From NCBI RefSeq assembly GCF_000381005.1, contig NZ_KB908388.1:1-64000 (forward strand): a stretch of 64,000 nucleotides of DNA, given 5' to 3'. Origin of the DNA: Selenomonas bovis DSM 23594 (GTDB taxonomy: Bacteria; Bacillota; Negativicutes; Selenomonadales; Selenomonadaceae). The number at the start of each line of letters is the position of its first letter. The first letter of the stretch is position 1. Below the pieces are notes generated by a model. It was not told the origin of the DNA, did no database searches, and saw only the letters and a program-made list of their open reading frames with translations. A program made the position numbers and the translations under genes. Below, in pieces: positions 26,999-35,908 of the stretch.

Positions 26999-27190
26999 AT
27001 GGCACATGTTTGCGAAGTCTGCAACAAAGGTGAGCTGTCTGGCAACAACGTCAGCCACTCCCACCTGAAGACGAAGCGTTCCTGGAAGCCGAACATCCAA
27101 CGCGTCCGCGCAGTGGTTGACGGCGAGGTGAAGCGCATCAACGTCTGCACGCGCTGCCTGCGTTCCGGCAAGGTGGAACGCGCCCTCTGA
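26999..27190 (+). CDS. rpmB: Ribosomal protein bL28, zinc-binding form
   Basis: Large-subunit ribosomal protein of 63 residues. It keeps both CxxC pairs (CEVC near residue 5 and CTRC near 50), so it is the zinc-containing form of L28; many bacteria also keep a zinc-free paralogue for zinc starvation. KTKRSWKPNIQ is the rRNA-binding core. TAAGGAGGTG is an excellent ribosome-binding site. It is a single-gene unit with its own promoter and terminator. Confidence 0.97.
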   Translation: MAHVCEVCNKGELSGNNVSHSHLKTKRSWKPNIQRVRAVVDGEVKRINVCTRCLRSGKVERAL

Positions 27191-27223
27191 TTCATGGTTT
27201 TGCGCAAAATCAAGAATTTGATA

Positions 27224-27265
27224 AAGAAGAGGTACGAGCCGATGGCTCGTACCTCTTCTTTTCTT
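27224..27265 (+). terminator. rpmB terminator
   Basis: AAGAAGAGGTACGAGCC (27224-27240), loop GAT, GGCTCGTACCTCTTCTT (27244-27260), then TTCTT. The 17-bp stem is perfect. Confidence 0.92.
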
Positions 27266-27433
27266 TTAGGAACCGCTGATTAAATGAGGTGCTCCGGATT
27301 TACGTGGATGCGCTGTATCTCTCTAGGAGACAAACCGCAGGCGTAGCCGAAGCTACGCTGAGGATTTGTCGACGACGAGAGGACAGTGCAGACGCGTGAA
27401 GACGGAGTGCCGAATGAATCAGTGGTTCCTTTA
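27266..27433 (+). repeat. Family A hairpin repeat, copy between rpmB and ligA
   Basis: A 168-bp copy from TTAGGAACCGCTGATTAA to TGAATCAGTGGTTCCTTTA, with interior nearly identical to the 5492 copy. It sits between the rpmB terminator and the ligA stop codon (3 bp away), so it would be in the ligA 3' untranslated region. Confidence 0.85.
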
Positions 27434-27436
27434 TTT

Positions 27437-29446
27437 TCAAGGGAGCAGCGCCCGCAGGCCCGCCTCGTCGAGCACGGGGATGCCGAGCGTCTGCGCCTTC
27501 TGGAGCTTGCTGCCTGCGGCCTCGCCCGCGACGAGGTAGTCCGTCTTCTTTGAGACAGAGCCTGTGACGCGGCCGCCGTGCGCCTCGATGAGCGCGGCGC
27601 ACTCCTTGCGTCCGAGCGTCGGCAGCGTGCCCGTGATCACGAATGTCTTGCCGCCGAGCGTATCGTCGAGCGCCGCTGCCTGCTCCGCCTCCATACGCAC
27701 GCCCTGCGCGGCCATATCGGCAATCTGCCGCCGATTCTCCTCGTCGGCAAAGAACTGCACGATGGCGCGCGCGCTGATGTCTCCCATGTCGCGAACCGCG
27801 AGCAGCGCCGTCTCATCCGCCGCCATGAGCGCCTGTACTGAATGGAAGTTGCGCATGAGCTCGCGCGCCGCCGCACGGCCGATGCCCGGAATGCCGAAAC
27901 CTGTGACGAGCCGCTCGGGCGCATTTTCCTTGCTCGCCTCGATGGCCGCGAGCAGCTTGTCCGTATTCTTCTCCTTGCCGACGATGCCCTCCGCGAGCAG
28001 CGCATCCCTGTGCTCGCGCAGATGATAGATATCCGCGATGCTCTGCAGGTAGCCCTTTTCGATGAGCGCATGCACCGCGGCCTCGCCGAAGCCCTTGATA
28101 TCCATCGCGCCGCGGCTCACGAAGTTCAGCAGGTGGTTCTCGAGCTGCGCGGGGCAGCTCGGATTCTGACACTTGATATCCGCCGTGTCCTCCATGCGCA
28201 CGGCAGGCGCGCCGCAGACGGGGCAGCGGTCGCCGATGCAGAACGGCACCGTGCCAGAGGGACGCTTCTCCCTCACGACCTCCTTGATTTTCGGGATGAT
28301 CTCGCCGGACTTATAGACGCGCACCGTATCGCCGACGCGCACGTCGAGCGCGTCGATGAAGTCCTGGTTGTGCAGCGTCGCGCGCTCGACGCTCGTGCCG
28401 CAGAGGCGGATGGGATCGAACACAGCGGTCGGCGTGATCCTGCCTGTGCGCCCGACGGAGAGCTGAATGTCGCGGATGACCGTCTCCTTTTCCTCTGGCG
28501 GGTATTTATAAGCGATGGCCCAGCGCGGAACCTTGCTCGTCGCGCCGAGCTTCTCGCGATCGCTGAGGCTGTTGAGCTTCACGACCGCGCCGTCGATATC
28601 ATAGGGCAGGCTGCCGCGGCGCTCGCCGATGGCCTCGATGGCTGCCCAGACCTCATCCGCCGTATGGCAGACGCGATAGCCCTGGATCGTTTTGATGCCC
28701 TGGCTGTGCATGTAGTCGTAAGCCTCCGTATGCGTCGCGAACGTCCGCCCCTCTGCCTTCTGCAGATTGAAGACGAAAAGCGACAGCCCCCGCTCCTTCG
28801 TGATGCGGCTGTCGAGCTGGCGCAGCGTCCCCGCCGCGCAGTTGCGCGGATTCGCGAACGGACGCAGGCCGAGCAGCTCCTGCCGCTCGTTCACGCGGTC
28901 GAAGGCCGCCTTTTCCATATAGACCTCGCCGCGGATCTCAAAGTACGGCAGCTTGTCCGCGAGATGCTGCCGCACATCGGCGATCACGCGCGCGTTCTCC
29001 GTGACGTCCTCCCCCTGCACGATGCCGTCACCGCGCGTGATGGCCCGCTCGAGCTCGCCGTCTCGATAGCGCAGCGCCAGCGAGAGACCGTCGATCTTCT
29101 CCTCGACGACGAACTCCGGTGCCGCAAGCTCCTGCTGCAGCTCCGCCACGAACGCGTCGATCTCCGCACGCGAGAAGACATCCGCGAGCGAGAGCATCGG
29201 CACATCGTGCTTCACGAGCACGCCCGCCGTACGCATCGCCTTGCCGCCGACCAGCTGCGTCGGCGAATTCTTCGTGATGAGCTCCGGATACGCCTTTTCG
29301 ATTTCCTTGAGCCGGAGCATGAGCTGGTCATACTCATAGTCCGAGATCTCCGGATTGTCTTCGTTATAGTAACGGTTATTATGGTAGCGAATCTGCTTGC
29401 GCAGGGACGCAAGCTCGCGCTTGACCTCTTTCATATCGTTTGTCAT
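27437..29446 (-). CDS. ligA: NAD+-dependent DNA ligase LigA
   Basis: Seals nicks in replication and repair using NAD+. The 669 residues include the NAD-binding Ia domain (HNNRYYNEDNPEISDYEYD), the adenylation site EEKIDGLSLA (Lys 117), an OB fold, the four-Cys zinc finger (CPVC about 408, later CQNPSC), helix-hairpin-helix repeats (GFGIPGIGRAAA), and a C-terminal BRCT domain (about 595-669) with GGKTFVITGTLP. The ATG has GAGGAG 12 nt upstream. An extended -10 promoter lies about 45 bp away. Confidence 0.98.
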   Translation of the reverse strand: MTNDMKEVKRELASLRKQIRYHNNRYYNEDNPEISDYEYDQLMLRLKEIEKAYPELITKNSPTQLVGGKAMRTAGVLVKHDVPMLSLADVFSRAEIDAFVAELQQELAAPEFVVEEKIDGLSLALRYRDGELERAITRGDGIVQGEDVTENARVIADVRQHLADKLPYFEIRGEVYMEKAAFDRVNERQELLGLRPFANPRNCAAGTLRQLDSRITKERGLSLFVFNLQKAEGRTFATHTEAYDYMHSQGIKTIQGYRVCHTADEVWAAIEAIGERRGSLPYDIDGAVVKLNSLSDREKLGATSKVPRWAIAYKYPPEEKETVIRDIQLSVGRTGRITPTAVFDPIRLCGTSVERATLHNQDFIDALDVRVGDTVRVYKSGEIIPKIKEVVREKRPSGTVPFCIGDRCPVCGAPAVRMEDTADIKCQNPSCPAQLENHLLNFVSRGAMDIKGFGEAAVHALIEKGYLQSIADIYHLREHRDALLAEGIVGKEKNTDKLLAAIEASKENAPERLVTGFGIPGIGRAAARELMRNFHSVQALMAADETALLAVRDMGDISARAIVQFFADEENRRQIADMAAQGVRMEAEQAAALDDTLGGKTFVITGTLPTLGRKECAALIEAHGGRVTGSVSKKTDYLVAGEAAGSKLQKAQTLGIPVLDEAGLRALLP

Positions 29447-29488
29447 GCTGCTCTCGTTCTCCTCTCCCGTTCGGGGTGTTACTTCCTT

Positions 29489-29497
29489 ATTATACCA
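29489..29497 (-). promoter_or_regulatory. Extended -10 promoter for ligA
   Basis: Minus strand TGGTATAAT, a TG-extended -10, without a recognisable -35. Confidence 0.5.
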
Positions 29498-29527
29498 TAG
29501 GGCCGAGGCGGGCAGGGCGGGAAAAGA

Positions 29528-29556
29528 TTGCTTTCCGTGAAAAAATGACGTATAGT
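29528..29556 (+). promoter_or_regulatory. Promoter of the VOC-fold gene
   Basis: TTGCTT (29528-29533), 17-bp spacer, TATAGT (29551-29556). The leader to the ATG is about 180 nt and contains short hairpins (GGAAT/ATTCC) but no motif I recognise. Confidence 0.55.
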
Positions 29557-29745
29557 AACATCAGGGAAAGACGCTGCCCAGCACTGCCTACGGTCGCGTC
29601 TCCTGATTGCTACGCGCCTTTCGCGCCGCCCGCGAAGCATCCGCCCTGCCGAGGGAATTTTCCTGCCCCCGGGCGGCTGGCATGCGGCTTCACGAATGGA
29701 ATCCCCGATTCCTTCGGCGCTTTTCAAACTCTGGAGGTATGTCAA

Positions 29746-30111
29746 ATGAAATTCCGTTTCGCACATAACAACTTCAACGTCCTCGACCTCGAGCGCAGCC
29801 TGAAATTCTACAAGGAGGCGCTCGGCTTCGAGGAATCCCGCCGCCTGAACGCTCCTGATTTCACGCTCGTCTACCTCTCCGACGGCGGCCAGACGCCGCA
29901 CGAGCTCGAGCTCACCTGGCTCCACGACCGCAAGAAGCCCTATGACCTCGGCGAGAACGAATTCCACCTCGCCGTCACAGCGGACGACTTCGACGCCGCA
30001 CACAAGAAGCACCAGGAGATGGGCTGCATCTGCTACGAAAACCTCGCGATGGGCATCTACTTCATCGCTGATCCGGATGGCTACTGGATCGAGATCCTGC
30101 CGCAAAAGTAA
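29746..30111 (+). CDS. gloA: Glyoxalase I-like VOC-fold protein
   Basis: Probable lactoylglutathione lyase relative that isomerises the hemithioacetal of methylglyoxal. The 121 residues show two beta-alpha-beta-beta-beta VOC modules. The metal/catalytic positions typical of GloA are visible: His in FAHNNFNVLDLERSLKFY, Glu in HELELTW, His in NEFHLAV, and Glu in DGYWIEILP. TGGAGG lies 8 nt before the ATG; an upstream in-frame ATG would add over 100 unrelated residues and is rejected. Whether the natural thiol is glutathione or another low-molecular thiol is unknown. Confidence 0.88.
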   Translation: MKFRFAHNNFNVLDLERSLKFYKEALGFEESRRLNAPDFTLVYLSDGGQTPHELELTWLHDRKKPYDLGENEFHLAVTADDFDAAHKKHQEMGCICYENLAMGIYFIADPDGYWIEILPQK

Positions 30112-30125
30112 ATACCATAACGCGC

Positions 30126-30160
30126 AAACGGCTGCTGCGGAACCTCCGCAGCAGCCGTTT
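30126..30160. terminator. Bidirectional terminator between gloA and rarA
   Basis: AAACGGCTGCTGCGGA (30126-30141), loop ACC, TCCGCAGCAGCCGTTT (30145-30160); a perfect 16-bp stem with flanking A and T residues. Confidence 0.85.
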
Positions 30161-30187
30161 GTTGCCTTCCCCCGTTCAGTCTCTCTT

Positions 30188-31510
30188 TTACGATTTTTCG
30201 TGTTTCCGTTTCCATGCTTTTATTTCCTTCAGCCGCTGCGCAAAGCGGCCTTCCAATCCTTCCTGAGTGGGGTGGTAATAGCTCCGCCCCCGCAGGGATT
30301 CCGGCAGGCATTCCATGTTGGTGAGCTTGTCCCGTGCATCATGGGCATACTGGTAGCCCTTGCCGTAGTCCAGATCCTTCATCAGGCGGGTCACACCATT
30401 GCGCAGGTGCAGCGGCACGGGTTCGGCCTGACGCTCTGCGGCATCCTTGCGGGCCATGCCATAAGCCACATAAAGCGCATTGGACTTGGGCGCCAGGGAC
30501 ATATAGACCACGGCCTGCGTGAGATGCACCGTACACTCAGGCATGCCGATGAAATGACACGCCTGATACGCCGCCACGGCAATCTCCAAGGCCCTCGGGT
30601 CGGCAAGTCCGATGTCCTCGCTGGCAAAGCGGGTGATTCTCCGTGCTACATAGAGAGGATCCTCTCCTCCCTCCAGCATCCGTGCCAGCCAGTACACCGC
30701 CGCATCAGGATCGGAGTTGCGCATAGACTTGTGCAAAGCAGAGATGATGTTGTAATGCTCCTTCCCATCCTTATCATAGAGAAGCAGTTTGCGGGAGGTG
30801 CATTGCGCTACATCTTCCTCCGTAATCGTCAGTTTCCCGTTTTCATCCGTAGCATTCAGTGCTGCCATCTCCAGGGTGGAAAGCGCCTTGCGTGCATCGC
30901 CATTGGCGAAAGCTGCCAATTTTTTCAGCAGAGCAGGTGCGATCTCCACCTGCTGTCCGCCAAAGCTCCGCTCATCTCTCAGGGCACGCTGCAGGAGGGC
31001 TTCGATATCCGCCTCTGACAAGGCTTTCAGCACGAAGACCTTGCAGCGGGATAAGAGTGCGCCATTGACCTCGAAAGAAGGATTCTCCGTAGTGGCACCG
31101 ATCAGGATAATGCTGCCCTTCTCCACGAAGGGCAGGAAAGCATCCTGCTGAGCCTTGTTGAAGCGGTGAATCTCATCGACAAACACGATGGTCTGTTCGC
31201 CGTAAAGCCTGTTGCTTTCGGCCTTTTTCATAACCTCGCGGATCTCCTTGATCCCGCTGGTCACCGCCGAGAAATTGATGAAGCGGGCCTTGGTCATTCG
31301 GGCGATGACGCCAGCCAGGGTGGTCTTGCCCACGCCCGGCGGCCCCCAGAAGATCATAGAGGAAATGCTGTCCTGCTCAATGAGCTTCCGCAGCACCTTG
31401 CCCTTGCCCAGCAGATGCTGCTGTCCCACGATTTCCTCCAAGTTGCGGGGCCTGATCCGTGCCGCCAGCGGCTCCGGCACTTCCTTTTCAAAAAGAGACG
31501 ACGTTTCCAT
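30188..31510 (-). CDS. rarA: Replication-associated recombination ATPase RarA (MgsA)
   Basis: AAA+ ATPase that acts at stalled or gapped forks, related to clamp loaders and RuvB. The 440 residues have RPRNLEEIVGQQHLLG, Walker A GPPGVGKT (56-63), Walker B VFVDEIHRF, the sensor GATTENPSF, and a C-terminal tetramerisation region with YYHPTQEGLE. AGGAG is 7 nt before the ATG at 31510; 14 further codons upstream lack a site. Codon usage and base composition are less GC-biased than in neighbours and resemble those of the uvrA-like gene upstream, 101 bp away and in the same direction. Confidence 0.95.
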   Translation of the reverse strand: METSSLFEKEVPEPLAARIRPRNLEEIVGQQHLLGKGKVLRKLIEQDSISSMIFWGPPGVGKTTLAGVIARMTKARFINFSAVTSGIKEIREVMKKAESNRLYGEQTIVFVDEIHRFNKAQQDAFLPFVEKGSIILIGATTENPSFEVNGALLSRCKVFVLKALSEADIEALLQRALRDERSFGGQQVEIAPALLKKLAAFANGDARKALSTLEMAALNATDENGKLTITEEDVAQCTSRKLLLYDKDGKEHYNIISALHKSMRNSDPDAAVYWLARMLEGGEDPLYVARRITRFASEDIGLADPRALEIAVAAYQACHFIGMPECTVHLTQAVVYMSLAPKSNALYVAYGMARKDAAERQAEPVPLHLRNGVTRLMKDLDYGKGYQYAHDARDKLTNMECLPESLRGRSYYHPTQEGLEGRFAQRLKEIKAWKRKHEKS

Positions 31511-31611
31511 AAGCTCACTCCTGCACCAAAATCCAGCTTCCATCATTTTCATAAAAAGGTATTTGCCTGTCCCTCAAGGCAACGTCTTCCTGAAAACAGC
31601 CTCACACGGTA

Positions 31612-34128
31612 TCATCGCTTTTCCATGAATTTGCCAGTCAGGCTGTCCGGATTCTGACGAATGTTATCAGGCGTGCCACACGCGATGATCCGACCGCCTT
31701 CCTTGCCGCCGCCTGGCCCCATGTCAATGATGTAATCGGCATTCTCTATCACATCAAGATCGTGTTCGATGACCACCACCGTAGCACCATGATCTATCAA
31801 TGTCTGAAAAACATGCAGAAGCGTTTTCACATCCTGCGGATGCAGGCCGATCGTCGGCTCATCGAAAACAAATACGGAATCACTCTGTCCTTTCCCCATC
31901 TCACTGGCAAGCTTTAACCGCTGCGCTTCTCCGCCGGACAGCCCCGGCGTTCCCTCGCCGAGCGTCAGGTAGCCAAGTCCGAGGTCGTGCAGCACCCGCA
32001 GGCGCTGCTGCAGCACCCTGAAGCCTTCGAGTACATGCAGAGCCTGATCCACGCTCATATTCATGAGTTCCGGCAGGCTGTATTCGTTACCATCCTTCGC
32101 CCTGCGGAGGATGGTGAACGCCTCTTTGCTGTATCGAGAGCCCCGGCAGTCCGGGCATGGAATCTTCACATCTGGCAAAAACTGGACATCCAGAGAGATT
32201 TCTCCTGTTCCGTCGCAGGTCGGGCAACGGAGTTTTCCTGTATTATACGAGAACGCACCTGCCTTGAAGGCATGTTCCTTCGCATAGTTCGTTTTCGCGT
32301 ATACTTTTCTGAGCTCATCATGGACATTCGCATACGTCGCTACCGTCGAGCGCACATTGATGCCAATCGGCGTGGCATCGATCAGCTTGACCTGCGCAAT
32401 CCCTTCCGCCTCAATGCGTTTGATATGTTCCGGCAGTTTCTGCCCGCTGATTTCGGCCTTCAGTGCCGGAATCAGGCTTTCGAGTACCATCGTTGTCTTT
32501 CCGGAGCCGGAAACGCCCGTCACCACAGTAAGGCGCCCCATCGGGATCCGCACATCCAAGGGATGCACAGTGTGGATAGCTCCCGTTTCCAGATGAATGA
32601 CTCCTTTCTCAAACATGGCTTTCTCCTGCATGACCAGACGGATTCTCGATTGATACTGATCGGAAAGATACGGCCCGATGACGGATTCCGGATTTTCAGA
32701 AACAGCCTCAATCCTTCCCTCGGAAATAACCTCCCCGCCGTCCGCGCCAGCGCCCTTTCCCATCTCGATCATCCAATCGGCATGCTTCAGAACCTGCGTA
32801 TCATGATCGACGAGGATGACAGAGTTGCCGTCCGCCTTCAGATCGTCCATGACACCGGTCAGCCCCTTGAGATTATAAGGATGAAGGCCAATGGACGGCT
32901 CATCGAGAACATAGAGAACACCTGTCGTGCGGTTGCGGACAGCCCTGGCAAGCTGCACACGCTGCCGCTCACCGGTGGAAAGCGTCGAAGCCGCCCGATC
33001 CAGTGATAAATATCCAAGTCCCAAGTCCATCAGCCGCTTTGAGACATCCATGAAGGATTCACAGATTTTTTCCGCCATGGGACGCATCTCTTCCGGGAGC
33101 GATGCCGGAACCCCTTGCACCCAGGGAATCAGTTCCGAAAGCGTCATGGCAGCTGCTTCATCCAACCCGATGCCCTGAAGCCGCGGCGCACGGGCGGCTT
33201 CCGACAGCCTTGTCCCATGGCAATCGGGGCAGACGTCTTCTTCCAGATATTTTTCGAGCCGCTTCATTCCCTTTTCATCCTTGACTTTGGCAAGGGAATT
33301 CTTCACGGAATTGACCGCGCTATAATAGTTGAAATCCATCTCCGCCGGTTCCAGCGTCTTCGGATTAACATAGTGAATGTGGTGTTTTTTCAGCTCGCCG
33401 TGGTAGACGATTTCCTTTTCCTCCGGCGTCAGATCACGAAACGGCACATCTGTGCGCACGCCCATCGTGCGCACAATATCCTTCATCAGCGACCACATGA
33501 GCGTTCCCCAGACAACCACTGCCCCTTCATCAATCGTCTTGGAATCATCCGGCACCAGGGAGGCCTCATTCACAGTCTGGACGACTCCCGTTCCGCCACA
33601 GGTCGGACATGCACCAGTACTGTTGAAAGCAAGTTCCTCCGCTCCGGGGCCATAGAAATTCTCTCCGCAGACCGGACAGGTAATTTCCTGCATGGCAGCA
33701 ACCGAAAGAGACGGCGCGCAATAATGCCCATTGGGACAGCGGTGGCTTGCCAGCCGGGAAAACATGAGCCGCAGACTATTGAGCAGCTCCGACAGCGTTC
33801 CGAACGTACTGCGGATGCCGGGAACGCCCGGTCGCTGGCGCAGTGCCAGCGCCGCCGGTACATATCTGACCTCCTCTACGTCTGCCCGTTCCGCCTGCGT
33901 CATCCTACGGCGCGTGTAGGTAGACAGGGATTCAAGATACCTGCGGGATCCCTCCGCATACAGTGCACCAAGCGCGAGCGACGACTTCCCTGACCCGGAA
34001 ACACCGGCAATCGCTACGATCTCATGCAGCGGGATATCCACATCAATATTTTTCAGGTTATGAACCTTTGCGCCGCGCACCTCGATGCACCTTGGCAGCA
34101 CGTTTCTTTTTTCATCGCGTATGGACAT
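31612..34128 (-). CDS. UvrA-like ABC ATPase lacking the UvrB-binding domain (UvrA2 class)
   Basis: The 838 residues contain both ABC ATPase modules with Walker A GVSGSGKSS (42-50) and a second GVSGSGKTT near 525, and the two signature motifs TLSTGERQRVQLA and LSGGEAQRLKLA. Zinc-finger Cys pairs (CPVC, CPTC, CPDC) are present. Between HRCPNGHYC and CPVCGENFYG only about 20 residues remain where housekeeping UvrA carries the UvrB-binding domain, so it belongs to the shorter UvrA2/DrrC-like class linked to DNA-damaging drug tolerance. AAAGGAG is 6 nt before the chosen ATG. Composition differs from the window average, suggesting transfer together with rarA. Confidence 0.88.
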   Translation of the reverse strand: MSIRDEKRNVLPRCIEVRGAKVHNLKNIDVDIPLHEIVAIAGVSGSGKSSLALGALYAEGSRRYLESLSTYTRRRMTQAERADVEEVRYVPAALALRQRPGVPGIRSTFGTLSELLNSLRLMFSRLASHRCPNGHYCAPSLSVAAMQEITCPVCGENFYGPGAEELAFNSTGACPTCGGTGVVQTVNEASLVPDDSKTIDEGAVVVWGTLMWSLMKDIVRTMGVRTDVPFRDLTPEEKEIVYHGELKKHHIHYVNPKTLEPAEMDFNYYSAVNSVKNSLAKVKDEKGMKRLEKYLEEDVCPDCHGTRLSEAARAPRLQGIGLDEAAAMTLSELIPWVQGVPASLPEEMRPMAEKICESFMDVSKRLMDLGLGYLSLDRAASTLSTGERQRVQLARAVRNRTTGVLYVLDEPSIGLHPYNLKGLTGVMDDLKADGNSVILVDHDTQVLKHADWMIEMGKGAGADGGEVISEGRIEAVSENPESVIGPYLSDQYQSRIRLVMQEKAMFEKGVIHLETGAIHTVHPLDVRIPMGRLTVVTGVSGSGKTTMVLESLIPALKAEISGQKLPEHIKRIEAEGIAQVKLIDATPIGINVRSTVATYANVHDELRKVYAKTNYAKEHAFKAGAFSYNTGKLRCPTCDGTGEISLDVQFLPDVKIPCPDCRGSRYSKEAFTILRRAKDGNEYSLPELMNMSVDQALHVLEGFRVLQQRLRVLHDLGLGYLTLGEGTPGLSGGEAQRLKLASEMGKGQSDSVFVFDEPTIGLHPQDVKTLLHVFQTLIDHGATVVVIEHDLDVIENADYIIDMGPGGGKEGGRIIACGTPDNIRQNPDSLTGKFMEKR

Positions 34129-34208
34129 GAGCGGCTCCTTTCCAATTCCTACGATATATCGAGCGCGGCGCACAAACGCGCGCTGCAGCAGCGCGCGCCA
34201 GCCCTCAT

Positions 34209-34253
34209 AAAAAAAGCCGGACAAGACTGCGGCAAAACCGCCATCTTACCGGC
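34209..34253 (-). terminator. Terminator between trxA and the uvrA-like gene
   Basis: GCCGG (34216-34220) pairs with CCGGC (34249-34253), with inner AAGA/TCTT-type and CGG/CCG pairing, and seven A (34209-34215) give a T-run on the minus strand. CTCAGATG/CATCTGAG (34263-34285) forms a second hairpin ahead of it. Confidence 0.75.
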
Positions 34254-34397
34254 GCGAGATAGCTCAGATGAACGGAGCATCTGAGAAAAGACAAGCGTGC
34301 GTGACGGAAGCTCCCGCGAGGCGTACGGTGCAGTTGTAGAAACTGCTACCTCGCGCTGCGAGCGGCCAGACAGTCCCATCGCAGTCTATCCGCTGTC
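34254..34397 (-). other. trxA 3' region with several stems
   Basis: On the minus strand after the trxA stop, GACAG/CTGTC, GCGAGG/CCTCGC and GCAGTT/AACTGC can pair in series before the terminator. No known RNA family is recognised; it may be a structured 3' untranslated region. Confidence 0.3.
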
Positions 34398-34706
34398 TCA
34401 GGAGAGCAGCGCCTCGACCTGTTCCTTCGGGATGAGGCCCACGGATTGCTTGCCCTGGCGGCCACCCTCGAAGACGATGAGCATGGGGATGCTCATGACT
34501 TGGAACTGCTCCGCGAGTTCCGGCTGCTCATCCACATTGACCTTCCCGACCTTGAGCTCCGGATGCGCTGCCGCCACCTGGTCCACCACCGGGGAGAGCA
34601 TGCGGCACGGGCCGCACCACGGTGCCCAGAAATCGACGAGCACCTTGCCCTCCGCCTTGAGAACCTCCTGCTCGAAATTTTCCTGCGTGAGTTCAACTGC
34701 TGCCAT
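34398..34706 (-). CDS. trxA: Thioredoxin
   Basis: Disulfide reductase of the cytosol. The 102-residue protein is a single thioredoxin fold with the active site FWAPWCGPCRML (WCGPC, Cys 31 and 34) and the cis-Pro in MSIPML. AAAGGAG is 8 nt before the ATG at 34706; 11 more codons are open upstream without a better site. trxB is not adjacent. Confidence 0.97.
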   Translation of the reverse strand: MAAVELTQENFEQEVLKAEGKVLVDFWAPWCGPCRMLSPVVDQVAAAHPELKVGKVNVDEQPELAEQFQVMSIPMLIVFEGGRQGKQSVGLIPKEQVEALLS

Positions 34707-34914
34707 GAATAAGACTCCTTTCTCGGCAGGCGGCGCCATATGCTATCGTCCGCGCCGCCCGTTGCTTTCATCGTCTATCCTATCAATTTCCTCTCCGCTG
34801 CACAGTGATTGGCTCACGCAGGCATCCGGCGGCCCCTAGAGAACCCAGATGGCCGCGCGACCACTGGATCGCAGACGCGTAACAGCAGGAGCGGCATCCG
34901 GCGCCTGCTGGCCA

Positions 34915-35700
34915 TCAGCCGAGTGCGACATCGAGCGCCATCATGAGCGTGAAGCCGACGGCGAAGCAGACGACGCCGACATCGGAATGCGTCCCCTCGC
35001 TCATCTCCGGGATGAGCTCCTCGACGACGACATAGAGCATGGCTCCCGCGGCGAACGCGAGCAGATACGGCAGCACCGGCACGACGAAGCTCGCCGCGAG
35101 GATCGTGAGCGCGCCGCCCACAGGCTCCACAGCACCAGAGAGCACACCGAGCACGAAAGCCCGCGCACGGCTCGCGCCCGACGCCCGCAGCGGCATCGAG
35201 ACAATGGCACCCTCTGGGAAATTCTGAATCGCGATGCCGACGGAGAGCGCGATCGCCGCGCTGAAGGAAATGTCGCCGCCACCCGCGAGCCACCCAGCGA
35301 GCACAACGCCGACCGCCATGCCCTCAGGGATGTTGTGCAGCGTCACCGCGAGCGCCATCATGACGGTCTTCGAGAAATGGCTCTGCGGCCCCTCCGCCTG
35401 CTCTGCATGAAGGTGCAGATGCGGTATCAGGTGATCGAGCGCAAGCAGGAAGAGCGTCCCCACCCAGAAGCCGATGACCGCGGGCAGGAACGACCAGCTG
35501 CCGAGCGACGCGCTCTCCTCCATCGCGGGAATCAGCAAGCTCCAGACAGAGGCTGCGACCATCACGCCCGCAGCAAAGCCCATGAGCGCCTTCTGCACCC
35601 GCGCCGAAAGTTCCTTCTTCATCACGAACACGCACGCAGCACCGAGGCTCGTGCCAAGAAACGGGATGAGGAGTCCCGCCAAAAGTTCTTTTTCTATCAT
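34915..35700 (-). CDS. ZIP-family metal transporter (ZupT-like)
   Basis: Divalent metal uptake permease. The 261 residues form eight predicted membrane helices. The binuclear metal centre motifs are present: HNIPEG near residue 122 and QNFPEG near 159, with a His-rich loop (HLIPHLHLH, 90-98) between helices 3 and 4. Zn2+, Fe2+ or Mn2+ are all possible. The gene has its own ribosome-binding site and stands apart from trxA by about 210 bp with no clear terminator seen. Confidence 0.92.
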   Translation of the reverse strand: MIEKELLAGLLIPFLGTSLGAACVFVMKKELSARVQKALMGFAAGVMVAASVWSLLIPAMEESASLGSWSFLPAVIGFWVGTLFLLALDHLIPHLHLHAEQAEGPQSHFSKTVMMALAVTLHNIPEGMAVGVVLAGWLAGGGDISFSAAIALSVGIAIQNFPEGAIVSMPLRASGASRARAFVLGVLSGAVEPVGGALTILAASFVVPVLPYLLAFAAGAMLYVVVEELIPEMSEGTHSDVGVVCFAVGFTLMMALDVALG

Positions 35701-35723
35701 CGCGCACCTCCTGAAAAAATCAC

Positions 35724-35831
35724 AAAATTACATGCACAAACGTCCACTTCGTGGACATTGTACGCCCGCCCTTAGAGGATTTCCAGCCAATCGCGCTGCG
35801 CCTGCGGCTTGCGCTCTTGGTGATTTACATC
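35724..35831 (+). repeat. Family B repeat, copy between the ZIP gene and bioA
   Basis: Hairpin GTCCAC-TTC-GTGGAC, then the variant centre AGAGGATTTCC and the conserved GC-rich end. It lies directly upstream of the ZIP gene start and downstream of bioA. Confidence 0.8.
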
Positions 35832-35833
35832 AT

Positions 35834-35886
35834 AAAACGCCGACAGTAAGATGTCCCTTTTAGGATACCATACCTGTCAGCGTTTT
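35834..35886 (-). terminator. Probable bioA terminator
   Basis: AAAACGCCGACAG (35834-35846) and CTGTCAGCGTTTT (35874-35886) pair with one internal mismatch; the minus strand ends in GCGTTTTATG. Confidence 0.6.
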
Positions 35887-35908
35887 GTCACGAAATGCTA
35901 TGCCACGC

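Noticed and set aside
27842-29500. A 552-codon plus-strand open frame across ligA
   Set aside because: Antisense shadow of ligA, low-complexity Arg/Leu/Ala content.
29440-29745. A 102-residue N-terminal extension of the VOC-fold protein
   Set aside because: It spans the gloA promoter, is unrelated to the VOC fold, and the internal ATG has a good ribosome-binding site.
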